From assembly GCA_903862655.1 (NCBI GenBank), contig CAIOZA010000011.1, forward strand, positions 1 through 48,309: a DNA stretch of 48,309 nucleotides, read 5' to 3'. Shown piece by piece: positions 8,213 to 15,492 of this stretch. How positions within the stretch are numbered: the first letter of the stretch is position 1; every line of letters starts with the position of its first letter. This DNA comes from an uncultured Ignavibacteria bacterium (GTDB taxonomy: Bacteria > Bacteroidota > Ignavibacteria > Kapaibacteriales > UBA2268). Under the pieces are notes generated by a model. It saw only the letters and a program-made list of their open reading frames with translations. It had not been told where the DNA came from and ran no database searches. The position numbers and the translations under genes were made by a program.

Positions 8213-8659
8213 TTATGGTTTTATATAACGATCGCATACACCATCGCCGTCTGCATCAATAAAGTTTGGACGTGTTTTACCACGATTGCCTAAACCTGTA
8301 CCAGGGGTACCTGTTGGATTATTGTCACAAACTCCATCGCCATTTGCATCAACAAAGTTTGGTTTGTTCTGACCATGATTGCGCATTCCTGAACCTTTTT
8401 GACCTGTAGTATTATTGTCGCAAATACCATCGCCATTTGCATCAACAAAATTTGGTCTTGTCAAGCCTTTGTTGCCTAGTCCTCCACATGGTTGACCTGT
8501 TGTGTTATTGTCGCATACACCATCATTATTTGCATCGACGAATCTTGAGCCTCTTGTTCCGCCCATTTTACCTTTTCCGGGTGGCTGTGCAAATGCTTCA
8601 CTTACCAACAATGTAGCTGCAAGTAAAACAACTGTAAAGAATCCAATGTACTTTTTCAT
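8213..8659 (-). CDS. Secreted protein with four calcium-loop-like DANGDGxCDN repeats
   Basis: The start is the ATG at 8659 with an AGGAC SD; an upstream in-frame TTG at 8674 is less likely. The 148-residue product has a signal peptide ending in SEAFAQ. Four copies of a ~28-residue unit follow: FVDANGDGICDN, then NTTGQ or NPTG, then GxGxxNxGxxRPN. Each loop follows DxNxDGxxD with Cys at position 8; the last reads FIDADGDGVCDRY. There is no T9SS domain, unlike the relative at 939-1649. A sigma-54 promoter and enhancer with exactly the geometry of the 939 gene lie upstream. Calcium or other metal binding is inferred from the loop pattern. Confidence 0.82.
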   Translation of the reverse strand: MKKYIGFFTVVLLAATLLVSEAFAQPPGKGKMGGTRGSRFVDANNDGVCDNNTTGQPCGGLGNKGLTRPNFVDANGDGICDNNTTGQKGSGMRNHGQNKPNFVDANGDGVCDNNPTGTPGTGLGNRGKTRPNFIDADGDGVCDRYIKP

Positions 8660-8720
8660 AATATGTCCTTTCAAAATACCATTAAAAATTTACTTATAAT
8701 TTCGGCGCCAATTAATGATA

Positions 8721-8737
8721 TTCATTATTCGTGCCAA
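8721..8737 (-). promoter_or_regulatory. Sigma-54 (-24/-12) promoter
   Basis: On the minus strand TTGGCACGAATAATGAA has a perfect -24 element (TTGGCACG) and a GG-N10-GA layout identical to the promoter at 874-890. It lies about 60 bp before the ATG at 8659, giving a leader near 50 nt. Confidence 0.72.
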
Positions 8738-8800
8738 CTTCGTATGTGCTTTATTCACAATGTATTACATGAATTTTGATGTTGTTTAATGAATTCCAAA

Positions 8801-8837
8801 ACGACAATATTGTCGAGAATTAAGTAAATAATGTCGA
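8801..8837 (-). promoter_or_regulatory. Upstream activator site of the second sigma-54 promoter
   Basis: CGACA-ATAT-TGTCG at 8802-8815 is a palindrome of the same type as at 795-810. A second half-site, TGTCGA at 8832-8837, lies exactly 21 bp from the TGTCGA at 8811-8816. The palindrome centre (8808.5) is 74 bp from the -24 GG (8734.5), as in the first promoter. The rest of 8675-8948 also holds the promoter region of the restriction gene, with TTTGTTATATT at 8883-8893. Confidence 0.7.
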
Positions 8838-8948
8838 AATGATCTAAAATGAATAATTAAATGCCACAATATTTCATCTTCTTTGTTATATTGCAATTTT
8901 TAAATTCCAGATGTTCTGTTTGAAGACACTATACTGAGAAAATCCGTT

Positions 8949-11900
8949 ATGCCAAACATTAGTAAGCACATATTCAATAAAAAGAACCTGGATTATCTTG
9001 TTTCTAAGATGAATCAGTCTGATATTCCTGACTTCGATGGCAAAATGAAGATAATCAGTAAATGGTGCGAATTCATTAGTTCCGGCACTATTTATCAGAC
9101 TAAGGAAACATCCATTCAAGGTTCGTTTCTTAATGATATTTTCTCAGTTGTTCTTGGCTATGCTAGTCCTCTCGATAATCCTCTACAGTGGAATCTCAAT
9201 CAGGAACAGGTTACAAATATCGACGGGAAGTTTGCTGATGGATCTCTCGGTTTCTTTTCACAGACTTCTACTGATGTTAAAGCTGTGATAGAGCTGAAAG
9301 ATGGGAAAACAAACCTGGATGAACGCCAAAATCGCCACAATGACACAAGAACTCCCATTGAACAGGCTTTCAGTTATCAACACAAGATCGGCAAGTCATG
9401 TAAATGGGTTATCGTATCTAACTTTATCGAAATTCGCCTTTATCATCATTCTTCGTCAACCGAATACGAAGTGTTCAATATCTCTCAATTGAAAATCTGG
9501 GAACATTTCCGCAGATTTTATTTCCTGCTTTCGATTGACAATTTAATAGCTAAAGTTGGCGATAGCAACATTGATATTTTGTTCGCAAAGAATGAAGCCG
9601 AAGAAGTAAACATCTCAAAACAGTTCTATTCTGAATTCAAACAAGCCAGAGTTAAGCTATTCGAGCATCTCAAAGAGCATAATCCCAATAGACCAGACCT
9701 TTTCCTTTTGGAAAAAACTCAGAAATTCCTCGATAGATTTATTTTTGTTAGCTTCTGCGAGGACAACAGGCTTCTGCCTGAAAAGGTATTTAAGAGCATA
9801 ATCGATTCTGGAAAAAAGTCTTTCTCGTTCTCCGATACGAAAATCTGGAACGAGCTAAAAGGTCTCTTCCATGCTATCGACGTTGGTTCTCCGCCTCATA
9901 ATATCAATAAATTCAATGGCGGTCTGTTCGCTTCTGATCCAGAACTCGATAGTCTGACAATCAAAGACAGTATCCTTGAATCGCTCGCTGGTCTGACTGA
10001 TTATGATTTCGAAACCGATGTCGATGTGAACATTCTCGGTCATATTTTCGAGCAGTCTATCAACGATCTCGAAGAGATGAAGAACTCATTCGAGGGCAAG
10101 GAATTTGACAAGAAGACAAGTAAACGCAAAAAAGACGGTATCTACTACACACCAGAATATATCACAAAGTACATTGTCGAAAATGCCGTAGGTGGCTGGC
10201 TAGAGGATCGAAAAAAAGAACTGGGATTCTACGAACTGCCAGAGCTACAGAGCAATCCAGCCAATCCAAAAGACATCAGCAAATCTGATAGTAAAAAACA
10301 TCTGGAATTCTGGGAAGCATACAAAGAAAAGCTGATGAACATCAAAGTTCTCGATCCTGCTTGCGGTTCCGGTGCTTTTCTCAATCAAGCTTTCAATTTC
10401 CTTTATGCTGAAGGTCAGAGGGTAAATGACAAAATTGCCGAACTTTTGGGCGGTCAGTATTCAGCCTTTGGACTTGATAAACACATTCTCGTTAATAATC
10501 TTTTCGGTGTTGACCTGAACAATGAATCAGTCGAGATAACTAAGCTTTCACTTTGGATTAAGACTGCGAACAGACATTCTGAACTTACAGCACTAGACGA
10601 TAACATCAAATGTGGTAACTCGCTCATTGATGATCCTGCTGTTGCTGGCGACAAAGCCTTCAACTGGTTCAAAGAGTTTCCAAATGTATTCCCGGGTTAT
10701 CGTGATTATTCAGAAAATAAAAAAGAAAACGAATTTCAGCATGTTACTTTGGAAGAAATTAAATCCAGAAAATTGCAAGAACCAACTATAACATACGATG
10801 CAGTACAATCAAACGAAGATACCTCTGCAATAGGAGAGCCATCTTATTCCTACAGTCCCGGCAGCAAAGGATATGAAAAGCATGGTTTTGATGTTGTGAT
10901 TGGGAATCCACCTTATGGAGCAGAGTTATCAAGGGATGATCAAGAATATTTTAATAAATATTATATAACTGCTTTTTATAAACTTGATTCATATTCATTA
11001 TTTCTAGAAAAAGCGATTTCATTGTTAAAATTAAATGGCTATTTAGGGTTTATTGTACCATATACATTTTTAACAATTCAACAACATTTTCTATTAAGAG
11101 AAATTATTTTAAAATTAAATATTCAGAGTATAATAAATTTGCCACAAAAAGTATTTGAAAGTGCTGATTTAGATACCGTGATATTGATAATTAATAATAT
11201 ACATAGACCACAAGACTTTTTTGTTGGAAAAATAAAAGATAGTATAATACTAAAAGAAAATATTCTAAAAATTGAATATATTCTAAATTCAGATAATTTA
11301 TCTATTAATTTGAAATTGACTCAAGTTGATATTCTCTTATTGCAAAAAATAAGGGCAAGTTCTGTTGCATTAGGTTCCTTTTGTAAAATATCGCAAGGAC
11401 TAATTCCTTATGATAAATACAGAGGACACGATGAATTTACAATCAAGAATAGAATTTGGCATTCTGATAATAGGAAAAATGAAACTTATAAGAAAGAAAT
11501 TCAAGGTGGTGATATTTCAAGATACTTATTAGATTGGAATGGTAAAACTTGGATTAGTTATGGGAAATGGCTCGCAGCACCTAGAGATGAAAAATTTTTT
11601 ACAAATCCAAGAGTTTTGATAATGGAAATTACTCGGGGAAGTGTCTATAAGATTTCTGGAGTATATACCGACCAAGAATATTACAATAGTCCATCAATAA
11701 TTAACATTATTCATCCTGAGAATAACATTGAAACATTAAAATTTGTTTTGAGCTTTATTAATTCAAAACTATACACTTGGTATCATTTAAATGTTAATCC
11801 AAAAGCGAATGCGATTACATCTATACCCAAAATATTAGTTGATGATGTTAGAAAACTCCCCATCCCAAATATTTCTCCTGAAGCTCAACAGCCCTTCATC

Positions 11901-12242
11901 GCAATTGCAGATATCATGCTCGAAAAGAATAAAGAGTTACAGAAAATACGGAAGACTTATCTTGAGTTTATTTGCGGACAATATGGTATAGCTAAGCCAT
12001 CAACCAAGCTTCAGGACTGGTACACGCTCAGCTTCGATGAATTTATCAAAGAATTCGAAAAAGCTAAAGTAAAACTGAATACAACTCAAAAGTTTGACAT
12101 AAAGGAATTATTCGACCGTGAAAAAGTCAAAGCTATTGAACTTAAAACCCTCATAGAACAAACCGACAATAAGATAGATACGATGGTCTATGAACTGTAC
12201 GGACTCACCGAGGACGAAATCAAGAATGTGGAGGGGGAGTGA
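8949..12242 (+). CDS. Type IIG-like restriction-modification enzyme (nuclease, methylase and target recognition in one chain)
   Basis: The 1097-residue product has an N-terminal PD-(D/E)xK nuclease-like domain with Asp109, Glu115 and Lys117 in STDVKAVIELK. A helical linker leads to an N6-adenine methylase: motif I LDPACGSGAFLNQAF near residue 466 and motif IV IGNPPYGAEL near 653, as in Eco57I-like enzymes. Then comes a TaqI-like target-recognition region and a C-terminal helical segment (LEKNKELQKIRKTY). One chain would both methylate and cut, so no partner gene is needed and none is seen. Codons for about residues 650-970 are clearly more AT-rich than both flanks, which suggests the recognition part was replaced by recombination. 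The gene sits on the 3' side of a tRNA gene, a common site for islands. BREX PglX is less likely because no BREX genes are nearby. Confidence 0.88.
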   Translation: MPNISKHIFNKKNLDYLVSKMNQSDIPDFDGKMKIISKWCEFISSGTIYQTKETSIQGSFLNDIFSVVLGYASPLDNPLQWNLNQEQVTNIDGKFADGSLGFFSQTSTDVKAVIELKDGKTNLDERQNRHNDTRTPIEQAFSYQHKIGKSCKWVIVSNFIEIRLYHHSSSTEYEVFNISQLKIWEHFRRFYFLLSIDNLIAKVGDSNIDILFAKNEAEEVNISKQFYSEFKQARVKLFEHLKEHNPNRPDLFLLEKTQKFLDRFIFVSFCEDNRLLPEKVFKSIIDSGKKSFSFSDTKIWNELKGLFHAIDVGSPPHNINKFNGGLFASDPELDSLTIKDSILESLAGLTDYDFETDVDVNILGHIFEQSINDLEEMKNSFEGKEFDKKTSKRKKDGIYYTPEYITKYIVENAVGGWLEDRKKELGFYELPELQSNPANPKDISKSDSKKHLEFWEAYKEKLMNIKVLDPACGSGAFLNQAFNFLYAEGQRVNDKIAELLGGQYSAFGLDKHILVNNLFGVDLNNESVEITKLSLWIKTANRHSELTALDDNIKCGNSLIDDPAVAGDKAFNWFKEFPNVFPGYRDYSENKKENEFQHVTLEEIKSRKLQEPTITYDAVQSNEDTSAIGEPSYSYSPGSKGYEKHGFDVVIGNPPYGAELSRDDQEYFNKYYITAFYKLDSYSLFLEKAISLLKLNGYLGFIVPYTFLTIQQHFLLREIILKLNIQSIINLPQKVFESADLDTVILIINNIHRPQDFFVGKIKDSIILKENILKIEYILNSDNLSINLKLTQVDILLLQKIRASSVALGSFCKISQGLIPYDKYRGHDEFTIKNRIWHSDNRKNETYKKEIQGGDISRYLLDWNGKTWISYGKWLAAPRDEKFFTNPRVLIMEITRGSVYKISGVYTDQEYYNSPSIINIIHPENNIETLKFVLSFINSKLYTWYHLNVNPKANAITSIPKILVDDVRKLPIPNISPEAQQPFIAIADIMLEKNKELQKIRKTYLEFICGQYGIAKPSTKLQDWYTLSFDEFIKEFEKAKVKLNTTQKFDIKELFDREKVKAIELKTLIEQTDNKIDTMVYELYGLTEDEIKNVEGE

Positions 12243-12253
12243 GCATTTTTGAA

Positions 12254-12277
12254 ATTGAAATACTGACGTATTTCAAT
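12254..12277 (+). repeat. Perfect inverted repeat after the restriction gene
   Basis: ATTGAAATAC (12254-12263) and GTATTTCAAT (12268-12277) form a 10-bp stem with a TGAC loop, 11 bp after the stop codon. There is no T-run, so it may stabilise the mRNA end or bind a protein rather than act as a standard terminator. Confidence 0.55.
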
Positions 12278-12307
12278 CAAAGTGAATAAATTCCGGCACC
12301 TGCTGCT

Positions 12308-12442
12308 ATGATGTCAGTATGGTATCGCCATTGCCTTAAATTGAAGTCTCTCGGACTACTGGAGATGATTAGCGAACAGTATGAGGATAATGTTTCCCTG
12401 TTTGTCTGCAAGACCACCAGCAAGGGGAGAAAGCTAAAATAA
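12308..12442 (+). CDS. Possible small protein or remnant with a winged-helix-like segment
   Basis: A 44-codon frame starts at tandem ATGs. The product includes YRHCLKLKSLGLLEM, then a short acidic turn and TTSKGRKLK. The pattern of a helix, LxSLGLLE, and a KG-containing wing resembles the end of a winged helix domain, so this could be the 3' relic of a DNA-binding protein. Codon usage is GC-richer than the surrounding noncoding DNA. There is no convincing SD. I do not recognise it with confidence. Confidence 0.3.
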   Translation: MMSVWYRHCLKLKSLGLLEMISEQYEDNVSLFVCKTTSKGRKLK

Positions 12443-12521
12443 GAACAAAAAAAATGCTAATATTTTTTTTCATTTCTGAGATTGTTTGGATGAGAATCGT
12501 GTATGTAATGTGTAATGTAAA

Positions 12522-12557
12522 AATAAAAAACCCTTGTAAGTTGTTGATTTACAAGGG
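12522..12557 (-). terminator. Rho-independent terminator of the tRNA-Ser transcript
   Basis: On the minus strand CCCTTGTAA pairs with TTACAAGGG (12549-12557 with 12531-12539) through a 9-nt loop, followed by TTTTTTATTTTTAC. It lies 14 bp after the 3' end of the tRNA. Confidence 0.85.
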
Positions 12558-12571
12558 AATTGTCTTGACTT

Positions 12572-12663
<92 letters not shown>

Positions 12664-12765
12664 ATTAAAGAACCAGCTAGTGTTGAATCAAAGGTTGAAT
12701 CAAGACTTCAAAAATAAGGAATTTTGCCGGATTAATAAAATTAAATTTATACTTCCATAATCTGC

Positions 12766-13536
12766 TTATTGCTTTTTATTAACTATTGTTGCTGTTGCCT
12801 GATCTAATGGGGTAACTAGAATATCCTGAATCTGCACATGATGTTTTCTAGTGACTGCGAAGAGAGCTATATCAGCTATGTCCTGAGCTTCAAGTGGCTT
12901 GTATCCCTGATATACCTTCTCTGCACGTGATTTATCACCATCGAATCGAACCTCGGCGAATTCCGTCTCAACGAGTCCCGGAGCTATGTTTGTCACCTTG
13001 ACACCTGTCCCGTTCAAATCGATTACCATTCCTTTGGAAATAGCATGAACTGCGAACTTTGAGGCACAATATACATTTCCTGATGGATAGACTTCAAGTC
13101 CGGCTATTGATCCGATATTCACTACATGCCCCGATGCACGTTCAACCATTCCCGGCAAAATCAATCTTGACAAATAGAGTAATCCTTTGACATTCGTATC
13201 AATCATTTCCTCCCAATCACTCAGCAAACCACCCTGAATCTTGTCCAATCCCTTTGCTTTGCCGGCATTGTTGACTAGTATATCAATATTTGCCCAAGCC
13301 GATCTGAGATTTTTTATGGCTGCTTCGACTTTATCGAAGTTACGGACATCTAGTTCTATTAATTGAGTTTCTGTACCAAATTTTGAATGTAAATCCTCGG
13401 CCAGAACTTTGAGTTTATCAATTCTTCTTGCCGAAAGAATAAGGTTTGCACCGGCTTCAGCAAAAGTTTCTGCGATAGCTTTACCTATACCGGCAGATGC
13501 ACCGGATATAAATGCGATTTTACCATTAAGATTCAT
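12766..13536 (-). CDS. NADP-type short-chain dehydrogenase/reductase (YdfG-like)
   Basis: The 256-residue classical SDR has the cofactor motif GASAGIG (residues 11-17) and ARR after strand 2, favouring NADP(H). NNAG and the catalytic YCASK with an upstream Ser (IGSIAG) are present. The overall order resembles YdfG-type 3-hydroxy acid/serine dehydrogenases acting on beta-hydroxy acids such as L-allo-threonine, but substrate cannot be fixed from sequence. The start is the ATG at 13536 with AGGAG upstream. It follows the TraB/GumN gene by 19 bp on the same strand and is probably co-transcribed. Confidence 0.88.
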   Translation of the reverse strand: MNLNGKIAFISGASAGIGKAIAETFAEAGANLILSARRIDKLKVLAEDLHSKFGTETQLIELDVRNFDKVEAAIKNLRSAWANIDILVNNAGKAKGLDKIQGGLLSDWEEMIDTNVKGLLYLSRLILPGMVERASGHVVNIGSIAGLEVYPSGNVYCASKFAVHAISKGMVIDLNGTGVKVTNIAPGLVETEFAEVRFDGDKSRAEKVYQGYKPLEAQDIADIALFAVTRKHHVQIQDILVTPLDQATATIVNKKQ

Positions 13537-13555
13537 TAATTTGCTCCTGATCTTT

Positions 13556-14449
13556 TTATAATTGTTTAATTGAATACTTTTTTGATTTCCCGATTAAATC
13601 TAAAATGCCATCTTTCCCAATGATATGAGCGGCTCCAACAACAACAAAGTACGTTTTATCTGTTTGCAGGAAGTCATTAATCTTTCCGGCCATCTTTTCA
13701 TTTCTCTCAGTAAGGAATTTTTTAATAAAAACTTCAGCATTGGGTAAAAGCTTGAACTGTTCCAAAATATTATCCTCTAAGGCTTGCTGGTCTCCCTTTT
13801 CCCATATTTCAAACATTCCATCAACAGCTTCAGAACTGCTGTCCAAATCTGTTAGTGTATATAATACAAACTCATTTTGAAATTTTCCAAGGACTGAATC
13901 CATAAGATTAATCTGGAAGTCAGCAGACTCGAGCTCCAAAACTTCCTTCTTTGAATTAGTTGCAGAGTTCATGAAGAACATATCTATCCCTGAATCTGCT
14001 TTATAACCTTCCTTCATTAATTTCAAATTTGTAAGAGTCATAACCGCAAACCACGGTTTCATCTTAGAGTAGAGTATTTCAGGCATTTTTAGACTGTCAA
14101 AAGCATCCTTCATCTTGTTGAAAACTTCGAGCTTGAGCGAGGACTTCAGAGTTTGTCCATCTTGATAAGTAGCTCTTTTCATTATTTCGAGAGGATTAGC
14201 CTTGTTCATGTCCACTTCAACAACCAGAAAATCTGAACTATCGTATGAGTCGGTGATAATTGGATCTAACGGATACAACTCTTCCTTAGCCAGATGAATG
14301 GATCCTAATAGAAAAACTGTGGCTTTCTGAGATTGAATCTGCCATAAAAAGTGCTTTGAATCATTATTCTGAGCTGAGGAAGAAAAAACAGATAAAAAAA
14401 ATAAAAATAAAATGTACAGCAATAATCTCTTGTTTATGCTTTTCAACAT
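13556..14449 (-). CDS. TraB/GumN family secreted or membrane-anchored protein
   Basis: The 297-residue product has an N-terminal hydrophobic signal or anchor (LLLYILFLFFLSVF) and then the TraB/GumN core. The core begins with FLLGSIHLAKEELYPLD and VVEVDM and ends with YFVVVGAAHIIGKDGILDLI. The paired GSIH and GAAH motifs are the family's conserved His positions and resemble the metal sites of Tiki-type proteases. Whether this bacterial member cleaves peptides is unknown. It heads a two-gene unit with the SDR downstream. Confidence 0.85.
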   Translation of the reverse strand: MLKSINKRLLLYILFLFFLSVFSSSAQNNDSKHFLWQIQSQKATVFLLGSIHLAKEELYPLDPIITDSYDSSDFLVVEVDMNKANPLEIMKRATYQDGQTLKSSLKLEVFNKMKDAFDSLKMPEILYSKMKPWFAVMTLTNLKLMKEGYKADSGIDMFFMNSATNSKKEVLELESADFQINLMDSVLGKFQNEFVLYTLTDLDSSSEAVDGMFEIWEKGDQQALEDNILEQFKLLPNAEVFIKKFLTERNEKMAGKINDFLQTDKTYFVVVGAAHIIGKDGILDLIGKSKKYSIKQL

Positions 14450-14537
14450 TCAAATACCTAATCACAACATTTAAAAAAATAGAGTCGGATAAATACTAAT
14501 AAAATTGAAAAACAAAAAAAATTAATATAATTTGTAA

Positions 14538-14636
14538 CTTATCTGAAATGATATCGTAGTACTCATTGTAAGCAAAAGTTTTCATAGCAGCCTCTAGCCC
14601 GTTTGATTTAAGCGCATCAAACGGGCATTTTTTTTT
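14538..14636 (+). ncRNA. Candidate small RNA ending in an orphan terminator
   Basis: GCCCGTTTGAT (14597-14607) and ATCAAACGGGC (14616-14626) form a perfect 11-bp stem with an 8-nt loop, followed by nine Ts: a textbook rho-independent terminator on the plus strand. No plus-strand gene lies upstream for more than 2 kb; both neighbours at 12766-14449 run the other way. A promoter-like TTGAAA at 14505 and TATAATTTG at 14526 would start a transcript near 14538. The result is an RNA of about 100 nt with no plausible ORF. The 5' end is a guess; the terminator is solid. Confidence 0.4.
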
Positions 14637-14701
14637 GTAACATTTACGTCAATAAAGCATATCTAGTAATAAAGCTAGTTAACACATTTATAAGGTTTAT
14701 T

Positions 14702-15439
14702 ATGAAAAAGTTCTTTTTATTATCAGCAATAGTTTTATTATTTGTAGGATTGAATTCCTGCTCCAACACTACTACAGCTCCAAACAATCAGGCAACCGTG
14801 AGCATTGAAACAGGATTTGAAGGCTATCCTTCAGTTTCTTCCGTTTATAAGGGGAATGCAGGAATTAACGGATTAACAGTTGATTCTATATTTATTAAGA
14901 AGGTAAGAATTTTAATCAAGGAAATCAAAGTTACAGTTGACAATGAAGACCGTATGTTCGATGATAATCATGAGGGAAATGATCATACTAAATTCAAAAC
15001 AGGTCCTTATCTGTTAACTGTGGAATATGGTACTAACACAGTATTTACACTAAGTACAGATATAGTTCCAGGTTTGTTTGAAAAGATTAAATTAGAATAT
15101 CACAGATTTAGCACATCAGAACTTGCTAATTATATTATAGATAGTACGTTCAAGGATTTTGCAACCACTGACAGGTATTCTGTAATCATCGAAGGTACTG
15201 TTTATTCAGGAGGAGTAGGCGAGAATTTCACATATAATTCTAATGTAACAGCCAATCTGGAACTGAAGCTTGAGCAGATACACAGACTTGAAGCAAATAA
15301 GTATTCTAAGTTAAGATTATTAATCACTCCATCTCTTCTATTCAAGAAAGATAATTATTTACTTGACCCAAGAGATAGTAAAAATGAGAATGAAATTGAT
15401 GATTTGATCAAACACATGCTGAAATTAAAATTGAAATAA
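14702..15439 (+). CDS. Lipoprotein of unknown function
   Basis: The 245-residue product has a lipoprotein signal with Cys at about residue 20 (VGLNSC) and a Ser/Thr/Asn linker. The folded part looks all-beta (VSIETGFEGYP, VRILIKEIKVTVDN, LLTVEYGTNTVFTLS). It recalls DUF4382-like secreted domains with regular alternating strands, but I cannot assign it. A His/Asp stretch (DDNHEGNDH) could bind metal. It stands alone, with a terminator at each end (14597-14635 upstream, 15460-15492 downstream). Confidence 0.7.
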   Translation: MKKFFLLSAIVLLFVGLNSCSNTTTAPNNQATVSIETGFEGYPSVSSVYKGNAGINGLTVDSIFIKKVRILIKEIKVTVDNEDRMFDDNHEGNDHTKFKTGPYLLTVEYGTNTVFTLSTDIVPGLFEKIKLEYHRFSTSELANYIIDSTFKDFATTDRYSVIIEGTVYSGGVGENFTYNSNVTANLELKLEQIHRLEANKYSKLRLLITPSLLFKKDNYLLDPRDSKNENEIDDLIKHMLKLKLK

Positions 15440-15459
15440 AACAGCAAAATGATATTAAG

Positions 15460-15492
15460 AAAAGCTGGGGATTGATTTTCCCGGCTTTTTTT
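15460..15492 (+). terminator. Rho-independent terminator after the lipoprotein gene
   Basis: AAAGCTGGG pairs with CCCGGCTTT (with G-U) around GATTGATTTT, followed by a T-run that touches the end of the convergent adenine deaminase gene at 15491. Confidence 0.7.

Noticed and set aside
10454-10672. Minus-strand frame within the restriction gene
   Set aside because: Shadow frame with no supporting signal; the plus frame carries the methylase motifs.
12308-12442. Specificity or control protein of the restriction system
   Set aside because: Only 44 codons with a partial winged-helix-like pattern and no SD; kept only as a low-confidence small ORF.
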